A stretch of 64,000 nucleotides of DNA, taken from positions 26,354 to 90,353 of the forward strand of contig NZ_JAHBGD010000010.1 of the NCBI RefSeq assembly GCF_018390605.1, in the 5' to 3' direction. Origin of the DNA: Ancylobacter defluvii. GTDB taxonomy: Bacteria; Pseudomonadota; Alphaproteobacteria; Rhizobiales; Xanthobacteraceae. Below the pieces are notes generated by a model, which was not told where the DNA came from, searched no databases, and saw only the letters and a list, made by a program, of their open reading frames with translations. Made by a program: the position numbers and the translations under genes. The stretch's first letter is position 1. Each line of letters opens with the position of its first letter. Below are positions 61,663-64,000 of this stretch, piece after piece.

Positions 61663-63855
61663 ATGAATCCGCTGATCCTGCTTGCCGGTAACTTGCTTCC
61701 CAGCCTGCTCGACTTCCTCGTCGGCGAGCGCGGCGAGAAAGTTGCCGACGCCGTGGTCAACGCCGTCGCCAAGACGACGGGATCGATCGACGCCGTCGCG
61801 GCGCAGGAGAAGGTCGATCAGGATCCCGCCGCCGCCGCCGAATTGCGGCTCGCCCTCGCCCGCATCGTCGCCGAAGAGAAGAAGCTGGCGCTCGACGCCG
61901 AGACACAGCGCCGGCGCGACGAGATCGCCGAGGAGGCCCAGGCCCGCAAGGATGCGCTGGATCGCGATCTCGCCACCCACAAGGCCCGGCTCGACGAACT
62001 GGTCGCCACCGAGAAGGCGGCGCTGGACCAGCGGCAGCAGGATCTCGCCGAAACCACCGGCGCGCGGCAGCTGCTGAGCTCGCTCATCGACAAGGACACC
62101 ATCGTCGCCCGCACGCCGATGGTGATCTCCTACATCGTCACCATCGGCTTCTTCCTGGTGCTGACGCTGTTCCTGCTGCTGAAGAACCAGCTGGAGGCGC
62201 CCGAGCCCTTCACCTTCCCGGAAGGCTCTTCCGATATCATCAAGACGCTCGAGCCGGCGCAGATCGCCGCGCTGGTGCAGCCGCGCTCCGATTTCGTCAT
62301 CCAGATCATCAATATCTGCGTCGGCGCGCTCGCCGCCGCCTTCGCCACGGTGATGAGCTTCTGGCTCGGCTCCTCGCAAAGCTCGCGCAACAAGGATGTG
62401 CTCGCCGCCAATCTGCAGGAGCGCAATACCGAGAGCCAGGAGCGCCAGGCGCAGCAGAACCGGCGCACCGTCGAGCAGGTGGCAAAGACCGTGTCGCAGA
62501 CCAAGTCGGCGGCGGTGGTGGTCGACGAGGATGGCGCCGTTGCCGGCGTGGCGACCGGCGCGTCTGCCGGTACGGTCGTGGTGGCGACGCCGGCCGAAGA
62601 GCCCGCGCCCGAACCCGCCAAGCCGATGAGCGCCAGCGTGCTCACCGAGCTGATGCCGAAGCTGATCCATCCGCATCGGCATTTCCCGGACGGGGTAAGC
62701 TGGGCGCTGACGCCGGCCGGCATCGCCATTGACGGCGCGCGGGCGGAGGGCACGCCCGGCGATCCCACCACCGTCAGCACCATCTGGGACAAGTTCGGCC
62801 CGTTCTGCGCCGCCTCGGCGAAGAAATACGGCGTGCCGGTGGAGCTGATCGTCGCCACCATCGCCACCGAGAGCTCCGGCAACCCCAATGCCCGCCGCCC
62901 GGAGCCGCAGATCAACGACGAAAGCGTCGGGCTGATGCAGACACTGGTGAAGACGGCGCGCGACGCCACCGGCCGCGCCGGGCTCAGGGCCGACGAACTG
63001 CTCGATCCGGCGATGTCGATCGATGCCGGCACCGCCTATATCGCCAAGCAGCGCAGCTCCACCCAGCTCGATCCGCCGCGCGTCTCGGCCGCCTACAATG
63101 CCGGCTCGCTCAAGCGCGACGACGCCGCGGCCAATCGCTGGAAGCTGCACTGCTTCCCGCGTGGCACCGGCCAGCATATCGACCGCTTCGTCGCCTGGTT
63201 CAACGACGCCATGCGGGTGTCCGACGACGAGGACTGGGGCAAGGTCCGCGATTGCCCGAGCTTCGCGCAGGAACTGGTCGGCACCGCTCCGCCGCCGGCC
63301 ACGCTGGACGTCTCCTCGCCGGATTTCCCGCCGCGCCCCGCCTTCCGCCCGCTCCTCTCGCTGGAGGACCGCCAGAAACTGTTCGGCACCTTCCAGTTCC
63401 AGCATGCCCCGGTCGCCGGCAATCCCGAGAACGTCCGCATCCTCGGCGACTGGGAGGCGAAGAACATCGTCAAGGTTGAGATCCCGCTGCAGAGCTTCCG
63501 CGGCAAGCCGGGGCCGCTGACCATGCGCTTCCATGCAAGGGCCAGGGAACAACTGGTAGCGCTGTGGCTGGAATGGGAGAAGGCCGGCCTCATCGACCGC
63601 ATTCTCACCTATGACGGCGCCTTCGTGGCGCGCTTCCAGCGCAAGAGCACCACCAAGCTGTCCAACCACGCCTTCGGCACCGCCTTCGACATCAACGCGG
63701 CGTGGAACCAGCTCGGCGTCGAGCCGGCGGCCATGGGCGAGAAGGGGTGCCTGCGCGAGCTGGTGCCGCTCGCCAACAAGCACGGCTTCTACTGGGGCGG
63801 GCATTTCAACACCCGGCCGGACGGCATGCATTTCGAGGTCGCCCAGCTGCTCTAG
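61663..63855 (+). CDS. holin-like / lytic transglycosylase / M15 peptidase fusion protein
   Basis: A 730-residue modular protein. Residues 1-25 are hydrophobic/amphipathic; 45-135 a charged helical (coiled-coil-like) region; 154-174 and 212-236 membrane helices, the second ending in FATVMSFWLGSSQSSRNKD, the pattern of the 3TM holin family linked to gene-transfer agents (GTA_holin_3TM). An Ala/Pro-rich linker follows (285-325). Residues 374-515 form an SLT-like lytic transglycosylase: Glu403 in IATESSGNPNA, GLMQTL and SAAYNAGSL. Residues 565-730 form an M15 (VanY-like) peptidase with the zinc residues His669 and Asp676 in SNHAFGTAFD and His723 in DGMHFEV. No Sec signal is seen. ATG 61663 has GGGGGG upstream; ATG 61642 is an alternative. 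Confidence 0.85.
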   Translation: MNPLILLAGNLLPSLLDFLVGERGEKVADAVVNAVAKTTGSIDAVAAQEKVDQDPAAAAELRLALARIVAEEKKLALDAETQRRRDEIAEEAQARKDALDRDLATHKARLDELVATEKAALDQRQQDLAETTGARQLLSSLIDKDTIVARTPMVISYIVTIGFFLVLTLFLLLKNQLEAPEPFTFPEGSSDIIKTLEPAQIAALVQPRSDFVIQIINICVGALAAAFATVMSFWLGSSQSSRNKDVLAANLQERNTESQERQAQQNRRTVEQVAKTVSQTKSAAVVVDEDGAVAGVATGASAGTVVVATPAEEPAPEPAKPMSASVLTELMPKLIHPHRHFPDGVSWALTPAGIAIDGARAEGTPGDPTTVSTIWDKFGPFCAASAKKYGVPVELIVATIATESSGNPNARRPEPQINDESVGLMQTLVKTARDATGRAGLRADELLDPAMSIDAGTAYIAKQRSSTQLDPPRVSAAYNAGSLKRDDAAANRWKLHCFPRGTGQHIDRFVAWFNDAMRVSDDEDWGKVRDCPSFAQELVGTAPPPATLDVSSPDFPPRPAFRPLLSLEDRQKLFGTFQFQHAPVAGNPENVRILGDWEAKNIVKVEIPLQSFRGKPGPLTMRFHARAREQLVALWLEWEKAGLIDRILTYDGAFVARFQRKSTTKLSNHAFGTAFDINAAWNQLGVEPAAMGEKGCLRELVPLANKHGFYWGGHFNTRPDGMHFEVAQLL

Positions 63856-64000
63856 GCAGCCCGACCCGGATCGATGGTGGGGAACAATCCCGGTCCGGCG
63901 CGGAAGCAGACGACCGGGCGCGCTGGGTGGTGGCGGCGCCGATCCGCTAGAGCGGATCGACATTCAGGATTCCCATCCGAGGTAATCGCTGATTCATAGA
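63856..64000. other. 145-base tail of the window without a gene
   Basis: No gene start or RNA is recognised after the fusion gene. The stretch from 63947 (CTAGAGCGGATCGACATTCA) looks like the intergenic TAGAGC-type repeat common in Rhizobiales, but one copy is not enough to call it. Confidence 0.3.

Noticed and set aside
61383..64000. Prophage or gene-transfer-agent cluster around the lysis fusion
   Set aside because: No capsid, tail, terminase, portal or integrase gene is present up to the window edge, so only the single fusion protein is claimed.

Overview
The window is a GC-rich chromosomal segment from an alphaproteobacterium of the order Hyphomicrobiales (Rhizobiales), most likely Xanthobacteraceae (Ancylobacter/Starkeya/Xanthobacter-like). 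This is inferred from gene content and order: tesB-glnK-amtB followed by ftsK-lolA-xth; lptM-lysA-TIGR02302; metX-metW next to hisC and chorismate mutase; an atpHAGDC operon without F0 genes; and ccmAB next to acnA. No species can be named from sequence alone. Coding is dense, with many ATGA overlaps and extensive GC-driven antisense open frames that are not genes.

Layout. 1-14 kb (mostly +): end of a UbiH-type hydroxylase, tesB, a nitrogen-regulated glnK-amtB pair behind a sigma-54-type promoter, an aminotransferase, ftsK, lolA, xthA, lptM, lysA and a large TIGR02302 membrane protein. 14-20.6 kb: a hydroxyproline catabolic cluster on the minus strand (DapA-family deaminase, D-hydroxyproline dehydrogenase-like flavoprotein, 4-hydroxyproline 2-epimerase, cis-3-hydroxy-L-proline dehydratase) with a divergent GntR regulator and galM. 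20.6-25.4 kb: LysR/mmsA divergent pair, small secreted/membrane unknowns, a YafY-type regulator with a VOC protein. 25.4-31.7 kb: aromatic/histidine amino acid genes (chorismate mutase, hisC, TyrA family) divergent from metX-metW. 31.7-36 kb: DEAD-box helicase, IF-1 paralogue, GntR, TenA. 36-41 kb: F1 ATP synthase operon. 41.2-47.5 kb: ccmBA, acnA, DUF1223, a structured RNA candidate resembling 6S RNA, DUF2794. 47.5-50.2 kb: agmatine-to-putrescine genes aguB-aguA. 50.3-58.2 kb: a GntR-controlled uptake and degradation cluster of unknown substrate (FAH-family protein, ABC importer, alpha/beta hydrolase) with three matching palindromic operators, plus a class III CoA-transferase. 58.2-64 kb: an accessory zone around tRNA-Leu(CAA) with two broken genes, a DUF3775 protein, a phosphoribosyltransferase and an unusual membrane protein joining a GTA/phage-type 3TM holin region, a lytic transglycosylase and an M15 peptidase.

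The most unusual items are the holin-transglycosylase-M15 fusion (61663-63855), the 6S-like RNA on the minus strand (46743-46905), the operator-decorated catabolic cluster, a near-consensus parS site after acnA, and a PfkB-family kinase split by one TGG-to-TAG change. No CRISPR array, insertion sequence, rRNA or complete prophage was seen.
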